NCBI GenBank assembly: GCA_036971475.1
Contig: JBAIZL010000001.1
Coordinates: 100,055,850-100,119,849 of the forward strand
Origin: Prosapia bicincta
Taxonomy: Eukaryota; Arthropoda; Insecta; Hemiptera; Cercopidae
Reading direction: 5' to 3'
Length of the DNA: 64,000 nt
Part shown: positions 12,983 through 24,350 of the stretch, one piece after another
Layout of the letters: every line of letters begins with the position of its first letter
How positions within the stretch are numbered: the first letter of the stretch is position 1
Translations under genes and position numbers: made by a program
The notes under the pieces: generated by a model
The model's database searches: none
Told to the model about the DNA's origin: nothing
Seen by the model: only the letters and a program-made list of their open reading frames with translations

Positions 12983-13174
12983 GTGAGTCAAAGAGTTGTT
13001 TATTATAGAAAAGACAACGCTTCGATAGCTAGTTTGCCATCTTCATCAAACACATAACTTGGAAGGCACAACATTAAATTTTAAGGCCCCACGGCTAGAT
13101 TAAAACCAAGATAAAAAATGGCGAATTATCTATCGAAACGTTTCCTGGTATTTATTAAACAGCTCTTGACTCAC
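12983..13174. mobile_element. Small foldback element with a decayed hammerhead-like core
   Basis: Arms of about 55 bp: GTGAGTCAAAGAGTTGTTTA at 12983 and its counterpart ending TGACTCAC at 13174. Both arms keep CTATCGAAACGTTT or CTATCGAAGCG-type sequence, the 3' half of a hammerhead core (helix II strand, then GAAA). The CTGATGA half is degraded (TTGATGA on the minus strand near 13045). Probably an old member of the ribozyme-bearing elements found at 19-52 kb. Confidence 0.5.
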
Positions 13175-13336
13175 ACATCAGAGTATATTGTATTCAGACA
13201 ACGTATTTTTATTGTCTAATGCGCTACCTCGTAAGTGTAAACACAAATACTTTAAAAAATAGTATAAAATGTTAAAACATCTTCTCATCTCTTAAAAACA
13301 TTTCTTAAGTAGCTGATTGCAGGTAAATATATATAT

Positions 13337-13582
<246 letters not shown>

Positions 13583-13671
13583 AAATATATATTTATATAT
13601 ATACGTATTCCTTCACTGATGGAAAAATATGATGAATAGTTATTTTCTGGAGTACATCCGTTCATTCTGCA

Positions 13672-13674
<3 letters not shown>

Positions 13675-13710
<36 letters not shown>
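13675..13710. repeat. (TA)n microsatellite
   Basis: Uninterrupted TA dinucleotides. Confidence 0.97.
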
Positions 13711-13713
<3 letters not shown>

Positions 13714-14284
13714 GCATATATACTATAGATATTAAGGTTTGGTTTACAAGACGCGTACAGCCAAATTTATTTTTAAAATGGATTTTCTTTAACGCAAGAA
13801 ACAAAATATTGAAATCTCTAAAAAGAGATGATTAAATTCCATAAAGCACATTTCTATGCAAAAATCTTGTTGAGTGTTAAATTACACAATGGAAATATAT
13901 TAATTTATTCTTGTAGGTACTTTATACTTCCTGTAATCCAATATAATTGAATATGTTTTAATTTTATTTTTAATTCATATTCTTCGGCATTTATTTCTTT
14001 TTCAGTTTGCTTTTTTATTATTCCTGCCTTAGAGTTTATAAACAAAAGATAATATTTATTGTTTAAGTTTTGTCTGATTATGTTATTTGAATATTCCCTT
14101 TGAAGAGAGACCGTTCTCAACAAAATTTATTCTAATGGCAAACATTCAAAGTTTTTACCATCATTCACAAAAAAAACAAAATATGAGAAAAACCGTTCCT
14201 AGTTTTTAGTCTTAATTTGATAAGCTATAGAAATATAAAATTCATATATTACATACACACACACATACACACATATATATATAA

Positions 14285-14322
<38 letters not shown>

Positions 14323-15435
14323 CTATATAATATTTTCCACTTAATCGTAAAAGAAATGAGTGGTTATTAAATGGTTAATTTACTTTATACTTTTTTGTGC
14401 ATAGTAATTTGAATTTTTTGTTATTCGATTATTTTTTAATATTTTGGTTTTTTTAATTCAACTTCTGCATTTGCTTGTTTTATTGAGAATTGTTTTCACA
14501 TAAAATTATATCTCCAGATAACTTATTTTAACGCGGGGGTGATCAACATTTTGTGACATGTAGCGCTATCTAGGAACAATTTAATGGAACTAAATTGAAT
14601 TTCTAAAGCACAATGGAAATGAGATGTAAGATAATACATTTTAATTTCCTCTTTAAGACAAGTTTTTATTTCTAAAATATTCATCACAAGTCACTTTTTT
14701 AATTTTAAAAAAATTATTTATTTTTTCTCGCTTAGAAATTAATTGCAGGGCCTAGGTTATAGGTTAATAAATATTAATGTTTTACTCCTCTATTCTCATC
14801 AATGCAACCACCTGTAGGCTACTTTCTTTTCATAGAGGAAATATTCCTTCTTTATTCTATTTTGATGCTTGGGAAGACAGAATAATGTATTTAAATTTAG
14901 TCTATAACAAAATTCCCAACAGATATAAAGATGATTATATTACGAATTTCAATTTCATTATTTTCATTTATCTTACGCTTTATTTTTTTCTCAAAACAAT
15001 GCTTTAGGAATTTCATTTTCTATTCTTAATTAATTTTAGTATCTTTTTATTCTTCATCAACTATTTCTTTCTTCTTTAACCATTTATTTCAAGAAGTATT
15101 CTTATATTAATTCTTTTTCTTTTTATTAGATGCAGTAGGCCTATTGATATTTTTTTGTGACATTCTTTTTCTTCCTTATATCCTACATGATCATCTACCT
15201 TACGTATTTATATTATTTTTCATTTATATAGGTCTTTAGCGGTTCCTAACTTCATTTTCAATAATCATGAATTGCAGCTCTTACTGTGCCACTAACAGCT
15301 AATTTCAGTTTTTATGAGAGTCGGTTTTTATAAATTATCAGCAAATCGATATTTGGTAAACCATTGTCAGACACAAGTTTAGGTTAACATTGATTTCAAC
15401 TAGAAAATCTGATTGTCGTTCCTCCATACACTGAA
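13711..15435. other. AT-rich DNA with (TA)n at 14275-14318; no gene
   Basis: No coding region recognised. A 72-codon lysine-rich frame on the minus strand (13905-14123) has no recognisable domain and is probably chance. Confidence 0.4.
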
Positions 15436-15439
15436 ATAC

Positions 15440-15600
15440 AAACAACTCTTTATGGCTCCGATAGATAGGCGTATCAGTCACGTGACCCTGCAGACGTGGT
15501 ACAATTATTCCCATTATATCCTCCATTAGGAGGTTTATGCTCCTACCTTAATCCTTATCTATTTTCCCAATCCTTCTCTATCCTTCTGCTAAGCAGAAAA
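15440..15600. repeat. Diverged interspersed repeat related to the 163/164-bp satellite
   Basis: Shares GTGACCCTGC, GTACAATTATTCCC and the AGGAGGTTTATGCTCC block with segments near 42340-42650 and 49262-49510. No terminal repeats were identified. Confidence 0.4.
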
Positions 15601-15803
15601 AAAATATATTTGCAGTTTAAAAAATAGTCGTTAATAATATTTTACGAACCGCCAAAACTATACATGTGTTAAGAACTATTTGTGATTAAAAACTCATTAG
15701 GGTGTATTATTTGTATTGCAATAACGAAATTTCTATGTTGAGTTATAGAGCTAGCACAATTTAGGTTATGCATAAAGCGTAGTAAAAGCCAACAAGTGCT
15801 TGG

Positions 15804-15819
15804 TTGCCATGGCAACAGA
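15804..15819. promoter_or_regulatory. Perfect RFX X-box palindrome
   Basis: GGTTGCCATGGCAAC is a perfect palindromic X-box, the binding site of RFX factors, which drive ciliary genes in sensory neurons of invertebrates. It lies outside any repeat recognised here. No adjacent coding exon was found, so its role is unproven. Confidence 0.4.
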
Positions 15820-16027
15820 TATAATCAGTGTGTGCAACAATGACACACTTCATAACCTCTCCATGTCTTAATCGCATAATATGAGACAGTAAAACTCTTG
15901 CAACTCTTTACGATCCTCTCGTCATCTTGAACTGTGAATTTTAAAGCTAACATTTTACAAACGGACATTAAACTTTATTATTAATTAAACCTTATTTAAT
16001 GTCTGTTAATAACTATTTAATGTATTC

Positions 16028-16117
16028 AGGGTTAGGGACAGATCACAGACAAATTCATGCTTTTAAAAGCATAAATTTGTAAAAGCATAAATTGGTCTGT
16101 GATCTGTCATTAACCTT
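16028..16117. repeat. Short inverted repeat (hairpin) of about 36-bp arms
   Basis: GACAGATCACAGAC and ATGCTTTT at the left recur in reverse at the right (GTCTGTGATCTGTC), with AAAAGCATAAATT repeated at the centre. Arms differ at only a few positions. No gene. Confidence 0.75.
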
Positions 16118-18945
16118 AAGTACGTTATTATTACTATAATACTGAAACACAAATTAAAACCTTTTGTGAAATGTAAAAGTAACGATTTACACTTTAAAAA
16201 CTATCATTTTGGCTTCAGGATTTGGCCCCTGTCCCTAGGATTTCTAAATGTATTCGGGTCTGAATAACAAGAAAAAACAAAGTTAACCAGTTATCTTGAC
16301 ATGTGTGAGTTACGCCCAAGCACAACTGTTCGGTTGTGGACATTTTACTAGTAAGGAAAATTGAAATAGAGGACATGAAGAGTTAATCTTGAACACATTT
16401 TCTAATGTGGTAACTTGCATTCGATAAAACACACACACAAACACATACGCTTACACGCACGCACACAATATATATAAACTATTAATACGTGATATTTAAT
16501 ACTTTATACTTGTAAAATAATATTAAAAACACAAGGTAACACTAGTAATAACACAACGATGATTCTCAGAACAGAAAAGGCAGTTATTTATACGGAGCAC
16601 AATACAAATAGAGATGTCAGGGCTATAGTGCAATGAAGCGGCTTCCCCAGCCAAGATGGCGGCTCCTTCCACTTCCCGACCCGGGAAGTACACTGAAGTC
16701 CCGAGCGTCAAGCCAAGCCCCGATTGTCAGTAGTGATTTTTTTCACGTAATATTTTCAACACAAAATTATGAAACACGGTGAGTTATTGCAAATAAACGG
16801 TACCCGATAGCTGTCACGAACTCTCTTACATTAATACAAACCATAAAATGATAAATTTTTAATATTGTGTTTGCTTGAAAATAAACTTTGTTAAATTTAA
16901 AAAATCACTCTCCACAATCGGTAAGAGACCAGTGCACATAAATGTATCGAATATTTTCAAACGTGACTCATTATTTTTACATTTTAGTTTAGTTTTAATT
17001 TTTTGGTAGTTTTTGGTTTAACTATCGATTATTTTTTTATTTTTTATCATTTCAAAATCATTTCTCCGTTTCTAAACAGAATGGACATAAATGTTTCAAA
17101 TTTCAGCAAAATCGGACCAGTAGCTTTTGTTATAGGTCGGGACACAAATATTCTGACACAATACATTCATGCATACATAGGCTTAAATTTTGGAAAACGT
17201 ATTTTGGATAAGAGGAACTCAAAATTTATATTTTTCACACTATTATTTTATTGCCACAATATTTTTTCTGTACTTTAGTATATGTCAGAAAGTATAAGGC
17301 ATTGTAATATAATTTTGCCGTTGTACAAAATCTTCTTAAAACATTTATAAAAATAAATAATTTTAATAAGGAAACTTCAAATTATCTAGTTAAATACATT
17401 TTAATTTGTATGCAAAAAGGTAATTATTTACATAAGGTAAAATTATTTTATTGAAGAAATACTCAAAAATATATGCATACAACATACGGGAACAAAAGCT
17501 GGTATCTAAGTATAGGCCTAAATGTGACGCGCAGTGTTTAAAAACCATTCACTTTACTATTGTACTAGCAGCAAACCAAAGGTCCTACGAGCATGGTATC
17601 AAAATAATATTAAAATCTAACTTAGTACCTCAAAACTTTCCGCTTACTAAATGTATGTAACCAATAGTCGCTTACTAACGTTTTTATGTTACTTAAAGTG
17701 CAACCCTTATTAATTCTAATTTTTTAACGTTTTTCCAAATAATATATTACTTTTATGGTTTAATATTCTGAATTAGGGAATCATGCTGCTTATACCTGCC
17801 AAGTTTAAAAATTTAATCCTCACTCTAAGTGGTTTAAACCTTGATTTAAGTGAAAGTTTTTATTAAATTTTGTGCGCTGCACGGTGCGGGCTTGGAGGGT
17901 TTTTTCTCAACCAAGATAGCGAATTCGGCTTCACTATCTCCCTATGTCCATTTCACATGATGACTACTCTATTTGTAACTGATCTCTAGTTATTTCTTGT
18001 TAAGGATGGGAGAGGGGTTAATTCGTATGGAGATGTAGTGGAATCTATTTCCGAAGTCACATAATCGAAGATAACTCTCATCAAGGTCATTGGAGGTTGT
18101 GTCTGTATTAGAATTGGAATAAGTTTTTGGAAAATAGGTGAAATCAAGTTTCCACATTAAAGTGGAAAAATGAATTGAAAGGTCAAATCTAGAAGCAAGA
18201 CGGTTCTCGTTAATAATCGTCGAAAGATGTCTGATCAAGATAACTCTAAATAAGGGTAAATAGTTTAAAGTATGAGGGACGAGTCACTAACTAAGTAAAA
18301 ACAAACCATAGTAGCAATTTTGAATATATTTTTTTTTACCAATAATCATTTAAAAATAATAAACGTGTATTACCACTCCATGTATTAAAGTATGAAGGGT
18401 TTACAAGAAATAGGAGGGCTACAGACAGACATGTTTTTTTTATCCCCGCATTACTTTCTACCACTTCCTATACCAGTAAAACCTTATGTTTCTTCGATGT
18501 CTCACCACAGAGAATAGAATAATAAAACAAAGTGTCGTCATAATTTCTTTAAAATAATAATTTTATCGCTAATGAAAAAGGTTGCTAAGGTTAACTCCAG
18601 ACTGTACGCCTCCCCTTCTTCACACTTATCGCTCCTGGCTTTCAACACACCACCAATACATCGTATACTTTTGTTATAATTCTATTATTAGTTTATATTT
18701 TTATCTAATTGAATCAACATTTGTTTACTATTCTTAGAGACATTGCATAATTTCTAAAAAAATTTCACAATTGATGGTATTCAAGCGTAGGCCTAACCAA
18801 TAAATATCATCTATTCTAGAAGTACAATATTTAATACAACTAGCGCCCTCGTCGCGGCTTCGCCTGCACAAGTTTAAAGTTGTTCCACTTTACATAAACA
18901 TCATAATGATATAAATAATATTGGAGCTGGCTTGTGAGTGAAAGT
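16118..18945. other. Non-coding DNA; one dispersed-repeat motif near 17080-17160
   Basis: No gene recognised. The segment around ATTTCAGCAAAATCGGACCA (17101-17120), followed by a GGGACACA stretch, resembles a sequence common in insect transposon-derived repeats. A GC-rich pocket with GCCAAGATGGCGGC lies near 16650-16735 and could be promoter or untranslated sequence. Confidence 0.35.
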
Positions 18946-18995
18946 TATAATTAAAGAATAAAAATATGGTACAACTTACAAATATACAATTTTTT

Positions 18996-19046
18996 TAATT
19001 GCAAACGCGTTTCAACGACTAATTTGTCGTCATCCTCAGTGAAGAT
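18996..19046 (-). ncRNA. Hammerhead ribozyme core, left arm of family A
   Basis: Minus strand: CTGAGGA (19039-19033), an extra T, helix II ACGAC with a short loop and GTCGT, then GAAA (19013-19010), followed by CGCG and TTTGC. Position 7 is G, which the core tolerates. The helix III segment is the self-complementary CGCG, as in minimal hammerheads that act as dimers. Helix I is weak. Confidence 0.55.
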
Positions 19047-19220
19047 ACACAAATGAAATTAACTAATATATATATATATATATATATATTAAACATAACC
19101 TATAAAGTTTTAGCAAAAGTAAAAACAAAAGTAAAACAAAAGACTTTTGTTTTTACTTTTGCTAAAACTTTATAGGTTATGTTTAATATATATATTTTTT
19201 AGTTAATTTCATTTGTGCAT

Positions 19221-19266
19221 CTTCACTGAGGATGACGACAAATTAGTCGTTGAAACGCTTTTGAAA
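19221..19266 (+). ncRNA. Hammerhead ribozyme core, right arm of family A
   Basis: CTGAGGA (19226-19232), extra T, helix II ACGAC/GTCGT, GAAA (19252-19255), then CGCTTT with cleavage predicted after it. Helix I pairs CTTCA (19221-19225) with TGAAA just after the cleavage site, with one imperfect pair. The helix III word is CGCT instead of CGCG, a point change from the other arm. Confidence 0.55.
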
Positions 19267-19696
19267 TAAAAAAAATTGTATATTTGTGAGTTGTACCATA
19301 TTTTTATTCTTTAATTATATCATAATGATAGTTGAGAGTAGGCCTATATAATGAATATACATAATAATATAAGGGGTATTTATTGTTGAGTCACTGAAAT
19401 TATAAAAAAAAAATAGTTTATTTTAAAAATTCATTAATCAGATCTGTTGACAAAAATCTATAAATAAGATATTATTTTTCTAATAACACGTTTTCCCTAT
19501 GAAATTTAATAATTTTTAAAAAATATTCTAAATGTTTATTGATCTATCTGAAAAGGTCTTTATACGAGAAAATGAGTTTTAAATGAATACAATAATAGAA
19601 AAATTACTATATAAGTAATACAATGAAAATATTGAAAAGAATCCCAATACCACAAAAATAATCAAAAATAACAAATAAAACAAGTTACTTAAGATT

Positions 19697-19746
19697 AAAC
19701 CCTTAAGTATATTTCGATGACCATGTCATCATCATCAGAGGGTCTT
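19697..19746 (-). ncRNA. Hammerhead ribozyme core, left arm of family B
   Basis: Minus strand: CTGATGA (19738-19732), extra T, helix II GATGAC, loop ATG, GTCATC, GAAA (19715-19712), then TATACTTA and AAGGGTTT. The helix III word is no longer self-complementary (TATACT), so activity may be lost although the core is intact. Confidence 0.6.
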
Positions 19747-19807
19747 ATTACAAAATACAATCTAGCACACAAGAAGTTACAAACTAGAATGAGGATCATT
19801 TTGTAAT

Positions 19808-19858
19808 AAGACCCTCTGATGATGATGACATGGTCATCGAAATGTACATAAGGGTTTA
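19808..19858 (+). ncRNA. Hammerhead ribozyme, complete core, right arm of family B
   Basis: All parts are visible. Helix I pairs AGACCCT (19809-19815) with AGGGTTT (19851-19857), seven pairs with one G-U. CTGATGA is 19816-19822, then an extra T. Helix II GATGAC/GTCATC is a perfect six pairs around ATG. GAAA is 19839-19842. Helix III is the self-complementary TGTACA (19843-19848), then TA, with cleavage predicted after 19850. The single-base insertion between CTGATGA and helix II is shared by the other copies here. Confidence 0.75.
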
Positions 19859-20049
19859 ATCTTAGGTAACTTGTTTTATTTGTTATTTTTGATTATTTTT
19901 GTGGTATTGGGGTTCTTTCCAATATTTTCATTGTATTATATTGTACCACTGTGCTCTTAATACTGTGTATAAAGTAATCTTTTATATTTAAAAATAGATC
20001 TACTAAACGAGTTGGATATTTTATTTTCAATTTTCGCTGATACTTTGAT

Positions 20050-20960
20050 TATCATTAAGCTACTTGAAGAACTTACTCTAGAACATGCTACATAAAGTTG
20101 TCCTTGTGAGAAATAGTCATCTCTAAAATAAATTCCAACTACTTTTAAAGACTGTCATTATGATTTTTTAATTCTCATCGCAAAAAAAATACCGCTCTTG
20201 TGTCTCATTTTCTTTTGAAAGTGCACTTCTACGACGAAGATCTTGTCATCGCGTTTCGCGTTGCTCTTGTGTCTCATTTTCTTTTGAAAGTGCACTTCTA
20301 CGACGAAGATCTTGTCATCGCGTTTCGCGTTGCTCTTGTGTCTCATTTTCTTTTGAAAGTGCACTTCTACGACGAAGATCTTGTCATCGCGTTTGGCGTT
20401 GCTCTTGTGTCTCATTTTCTTTTGAAAGTGCACTTCTACGACGAAGATCTTGTCATCGCGTTTCGCGTTGCTCTTGTGTCTCATTTTCTTTTGAAAGTGC
20501 ACTTCTACGACGAAGATCTTGTCATCGCGTTTGGCGTTGCTCTTGTGTCTCATTTTCTTTAGAAAGTGCACTTCTGCGACGAAGATCTTGTCATCGCGTT
20601 TCGCGTTGCTCTTGTGTCTCATTTTCTTTTGAAAGTGCACTTCTACGACGAAGATCTAATAATCGCAAATCGCATTGTTCTTGAGCTTCATTTGTTATTA
20701 TTAATGCATGTCTTTGACGATGAGCTGATAATCGAGCTTCGCGCTGCACTTGAGATGTATCCTATTACCTTTGATTTTGTTTATCTAATCGTAGGCGCTT
20801 AGCTTCTTCTGTTTCATTTGCAAATCTTCCTTGGCACTTTTGTTTTTCATGCTCTAATAGTCATTTTGTGTTGTAGTTTTTTTTCGCTTTCTTTTCACAT
20901 TGTCCGTTTGTAAAGCACAGTTTAATACCGTTAATCTAGTTTGTTCCTTTAGTTTATCGT
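20050..20960 (-). pseudogene. Decayed Helitron (Rep-helicase) fragment
   Basis: Minus strand. 20150-20050 encodes FRDDYFSQGQLYVACSRVSS, the C-terminal PIF1-type helicase motif of Helitron transposases (GQLYVACSRV at 20103-20074). Directly upstream, about 20960-20170 encodes the basic/acidic arginine-rich N-terminal region of such proteins (ETEEAKRLRLDKQNQR, QREARLSAHRQRHALI, LRRRSALSKENETQEQR). The Rep nuclease and most of the helicase between them are missing, and there are in-frame stops. A clear Helitron 3' hairpin with CTRR was not found near 19950. Interpretation: internally deleted, non-functional copy. Confidence 0.72.
20185..20680 (-). repeat. 69-bp minisatellite (about 7 units) inside the Helitron fragment
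   Basis: Each unit contains GAAGATCTTGTCATCGCG on the plus strand and differs only at one or two sites (CGCGTTTCGCG or CGCGTTTGGCG; TACGACG or TGCGACG). In the ancestral Helitron frame each unit encodes LRRRSALSKENETQEQRETR followed by TGA, while the flanking single unit (about 20690-20640) has a sense codon there. All frames of the repeat that appear open are by-products of the 69-bp period. Confidence 0.9.
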
Positions 20961-20984
20961 TTTCATTAATTTTTAATCATAGAG

Positions 20985-21335
20985 CATTTTCTACGATGCT
21001 TTGTGGTAACCATGGCAACAATTAAAGATTGTCCAATGGAGGTTTCGACAACAGCCATTAGAGGGCAGAAAAAAAATCAAATACATACTTAAGAATTACA
21101 TTTCTATGTATGGAAAAGTTGGCTGAGTGCCAAAGTGCTGAGTTTTAAATATGCACTCATTTATTTTGATTCTGACCTAGGCATTAGCTAGCTTACATTT
21201 AATTAATGAATACATATTCGAAAAAAATGATTTTACGTCAGTTGTTATCCATTTTAAAAAATTATTTGAAATTAATGAATGAATGAAACGCATTTTATGA
21301 TAAAGATTGAAAATTTGTAAAATATATAATTGTAT
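20985..21335 (+). mobile_element. SINE, copy A (diverged)
   Basis: Shares with copies at 38.5, 40.4 and 53.5 kb the blocks GTGGTAACCATGGCAACA, GGTTTCGACAACA, a tRNA-like part (AAAAGTTGGCTGAGTGCCAA, then GATTCTGACC in the B-box position), and the tail TTATGATAAAGATTGAAAAT. It ends next to a (TA)n tract. Confidence 0.7.
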
Positions 21336-21348
21336 ACAATATAAGCAT

Positions 21349-21349
21349 G

Positions 21350-21404
<55 letters not shown>
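21349..21404. repeat. (TA)n microsatellite
   Basis: Uninterrupted TA, followed by a T-rich stretch. Confidence 0.97.
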
Positions 21405-21413
<9 letters not shown>

Positions 21414-21474
21414 TATTTTTTTTTATTTATACAACATAGGTTATTCAAATACAAGAATATTTATTAATTTATAT

Positions 21475-21520
21475 CCAAAGCTGTTCGTTGTTAAACAGTA
21501 CCAACATCATCAGGAATGAA
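21475..21520 (-). ncRNA. Hammerhead core with a mutated GAAA, left arm (family C)
   Basis: Minus strand: ATTC then CTGATGA (21513-21507), extra T, GTTGG...ACAAC, then GAAC in place of GAAA. The A-to-C change hits the catalytic core, so this copy is predicted inactive. Confidence 0.5.
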
Positions 21521-21553
21521 AATTATATTAATGTAAGCTATATGCCTAAAACA

Positions 21554-21600
21554 TCAATTTCCTGATGATGTTGGCACTGTTTACCAACGAAAAGCTTTCG
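21554..21600 (+). ncRNA. Hammerhead ribozyme core, right arm (family C)
   Basis: CTGATGA (21562-21568), extra T, helix II GTTGG/CCAAC around a nine-base loop, GAAA (21589-21592), AGCTTT. Helix I is weakened because CGAT replaces the GAAT seen in sister copies. Confidence 0.55.
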
Positions 21601-21668
21601 ATATAAATTAATATATATTTTTGAATTTGAATAACCTATGTTGTTTTAAATTATTAAACAAGAAAACG

Positions 21669-21672
<4 letters not shown>

Positions 21673-21708
<36 letters not shown>
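21673..21708. repeat. (TA)n microsatellite between two inverted-repeat elements
   Basis: Uninterrupted TA. Confidence 0.97.
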
Positions 21709-21711
<3 letters not shown>

Positions 21712-21927
21712 GTTAATATATTACTATGTAAGTAATTTTATCCACCATTAAGTGCAATAATTTTACCTTGAGTGATGAGGCACCTTTCGGTCAATTGACC
21801 ATTGTCGAATCACTCGAGAGTGATTCGACAATGGTCAATTGACCGAAAGGTGCCTCATCACTCAAGGTAAAATTATTGCACTTAATGTTGGATAAAATTA
21901 CTTACATAGTAATATATTAACTTCATA
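21706..21927. repeat. 222-bp palindrome with a single mismatch
   Basis: The two 111-bp arms meet at 21816/21817 (CACTC|GAGTG) with no spacer and differ at one position (CCACC in the left, GTTGG in the right, near 21757 and 21876). It contains the internal palindrome GGTCAATTGACC followed by GAAA on the right arm, recalling a hammerhead helix II, but a CTGATGA element is not intact. It could be a very young foldback MITE, or an artefact of assembly or library preparation. Confidence 0.9.
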
Positions 21928-21962
21928 AAGTCAGTGCAACGGAAAAACAATGGATAACGTTA

Positions 21963-22105
<143 letters not shown>

Positions 22106-22199
22106 AGAATGTAGCTTATAGAAGGCATTGCAAAGTAGTAAAAACAGTGTCAGTGTGTTTAATTACAACCTAAAAGAATTTGCAAAATGTGCACTACTG

Positions 22200-22325
22200 G
22201 TTTTAAAAATGAATTGCATTGGATTAACTTGATCAACTTAACTGAATTAATAAAAACGTATTTTATTAACGATTGAAAATTTGTACAAAACGAATTGAAG
22301 GAATAAAAAATAGCAATAATGAAAG
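22200..22325 (+). mobile_element. SINE, copy B (3' fragment)
   Basis: Contains only the tail: TAAAAACGTATTTTATTAACGA, TTGAAAATTTGTACAAAACG and GAAGGAAT. The tRNA-like head is missing. Confidence 0.6.
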
Positions 22326-23016
22326 TATCTATCCGTGTGTTTAATTACAACCCTTACAAAAATATATTTTGTAATATACAAAATGTTTTAAAAAAGGTGT
22401 TTATTTACATATTTATTTCCAGGTCGTTGAGTATTAACAAAATATTACAGATTTTGTTAAGGTGACAACAGGTGTCAGGCTCAATGAGTAAGCCATTTAG
22501 GCCGTGTATTGTGTTACGTGTTGTGGTTCACTCAAGAGCTAATACAATGGAGACACGATTTAGGATATCTTGCATCATTTGTTGTATCATATAAACTGGA
22601 AAAGTCAGTCCATCTACTTTACTAGATAGAGTACAGTCTTCTACTTTATTCCTCTTTCTTGTGTTTTTGCAGTATTCTTATTTAATAATTTACTTTTGCA
22701 TAAATTGAGGTAAATAATTTTACATTAAATTGTAAGTTCTAAATATTAATTACTACGCATACAATATACAAATATGTCTTGTTTTATTGCCTTACTGCAT
22801 GACTGACCAATCTATGAAGAACCGAAACTATTAAAGATACAAAATTGAAACTTTTAGAAAATATCTGTTTCGTAAATTATAGGCGTAATAAGAAAGGATT
22901 TAGAAACATTTTAGTTTCAATGGGTAGATAACACAAAAAAAATACTAAAAAGGCACTTTTGCAAAAATAAAAAAAATACTCACACTCACACATACACTCC
23001 CCCCCCACGCGCGCGT

Positions 23017-23047
<31 letters not shown>

Positions 23048-24340
23048 TATTTATGTGTAGTTTTATTCTCCTTGTACTTTTGTTTAAATTATATTTTAAA
23101 AAAAAGATATAAGTTAACCGTCGTGAGACCTACTTCGGAGATCGCTAGCTTTTCAAAGACTCTCACTATTATGCGCTCTCATTTTGCATGTACTCTCTAA
23201 GTAAACAATTGTGCCTCTCCCTTAGGCATGACGAAGGAGAAACTTCAACCAATCAGAAATTGTAAGCTTTAGAAATGTTGGTCAACATTACGTGTTGCTA
23301 TAAAGAGTTGCTAAGTATTTTATCAGATGGTGTCGCTTCAATGTTACCTTCACCCTCTGATACATCTCCCGAGGAAATTTTATCAGCTTAGGCTGTATGT
23401 TTTCACCAAGTATTTACTTTAATCGTAGGCTAAACCTTCCCTCAGTAAGCTTTATATTTAATTCTTGTGTTTTCTCTTTGGTTTTAACCGATTGCCAATA
23501 GTCTAGTTTGCAATAAGCTATTATTATTCCCGCTAAATTCACGATGTAAACTTAAGCTGTTTTAATTTGTCAGTTATAAACCGTTGTAACAATATTTGTA
23601 AACAATGTTTTTTCTTCTAGAAATAAGAGGGTCGATAACTCGAAGGAAATTTCATATTCAATAGTTACAATGCCATACAATTTAATTGTAAATTGTTTCA
23701 TATTTAAAAATAATCATTTTTAAAATTAATACTTCAGATAGTGTACATTCATTTAAAAAAAAAAAAAATCGGCGTTGGAGTTTTAGAAGGAAATAGTGTT
23801 CACCGATGGAGAAGGAATTGAACCTTATTTTCTTTAGGTCAATTCGAAACATAAGCGTGTTTTAGAATTATTTGAAACTCGTTTTTTAAAATATTATTTA
23901 TCATTTTATTTAAAATTATTTTCAAGGTCAATAGTCTATATATTTAAAAATATAAAAAAATGGAAAAAAGATCAGAACTTTAAACTGACAAGGCCATTAC
24001 GAGACACAGCCGCATAGTGCGAAGTAAATATAATAAATGTACGATCAACTGCAGGCCAGCATGTTGTATGTCTTGATTTACTCAGACCTAATACAATAGA
24101 GACATCATAAGGGTGGGGTTTTAACTGTTATTGTAGCTAATCGTTGTATACGGTCTTCGATGTGTTAGTTGCTGGAAATACCTGAGCGAAATAAGGAAAA
24201 ATTCATACAATAATGTTTAAAACCTACTTCAAAGTAGAATACAGTTAGCTCTCGTATTTTATAATGTTAGTTCTTGAGTAAAACTACAATAATTGATTTC
24301 ACAGAAAAGGACGTCAACGTTATACCATGACCTTCCATAA
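22326..24340. other. Non-coding DNA; (CA)n at 23020-23047
   Basis: No gene recognised. Two weakly similar segments (22495-22560 and 24060-24110) share CTAATACAATGGAGACA/CTAATACAATAGAGACA, suggesting an old dispersed repeat. Near 23250-23310 a CCAATCAG box and TATAAAGAG are 45 bp apart; no exon follows that I can support. Confidence 0.4.
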
Positions 24341-24350
24341 AAATAAATTG

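Larger units (their letters stand above)
18951..19318. mobile_element. Inverted-repeat element with hammerhead cores on both strands (family A)
   Basis: Two arms of about 185 bp, nearly complementary, meet at about 19139 with essentially no spacer. Outer ends read TAAAGAATAAAAATATGGTA and its inverse. Each arm contains a short TA tract and, on the outward-reading strand, a hammerhead core. No protein is encoded. This resembles terminal repeats of Penelope-like elements or small retrozymes, both known to carry type I hammerheads. Confidence 0.75.
19619..19935. mobile_element. Inverted-repeat element with hammerhead cores on both strands (family B)
   Basis: Arms of about 135-140 bp (ACAATGAAAATATTG at the left, CAATATTTTCATTGT at the right) surround a unique centre of about 35 bp. 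Each arm has a hammerhead core reading toward its outer end. No open frame. The outer half contains AACAAATAAAACAAGTTAC, whose complement is on the right. Confidence 0.8.
21430..21660. mobile_element. Inverted-repeat element with hammerhead cores (family C)
   Basis: Arms of about 95 bp (ACAACATAGGTTATTCAAAT at 21431; ATTTGAATAACCTATGTTGT at the right), central spacer about 40 bp. The right side continues to AACAAGAAAACGTATTATATA and into a (TA)n tract. Related copies are at 34.8, 43.4 and 33.9 kb. No protein. Confidence 0.8.

Noticed and set aside
20158..20802. Frames of 78-160 codons on both strands
   Set aside because: By-products of the 69-bp minisatellite. The meaningful frame is the Helitron one, which has stops.
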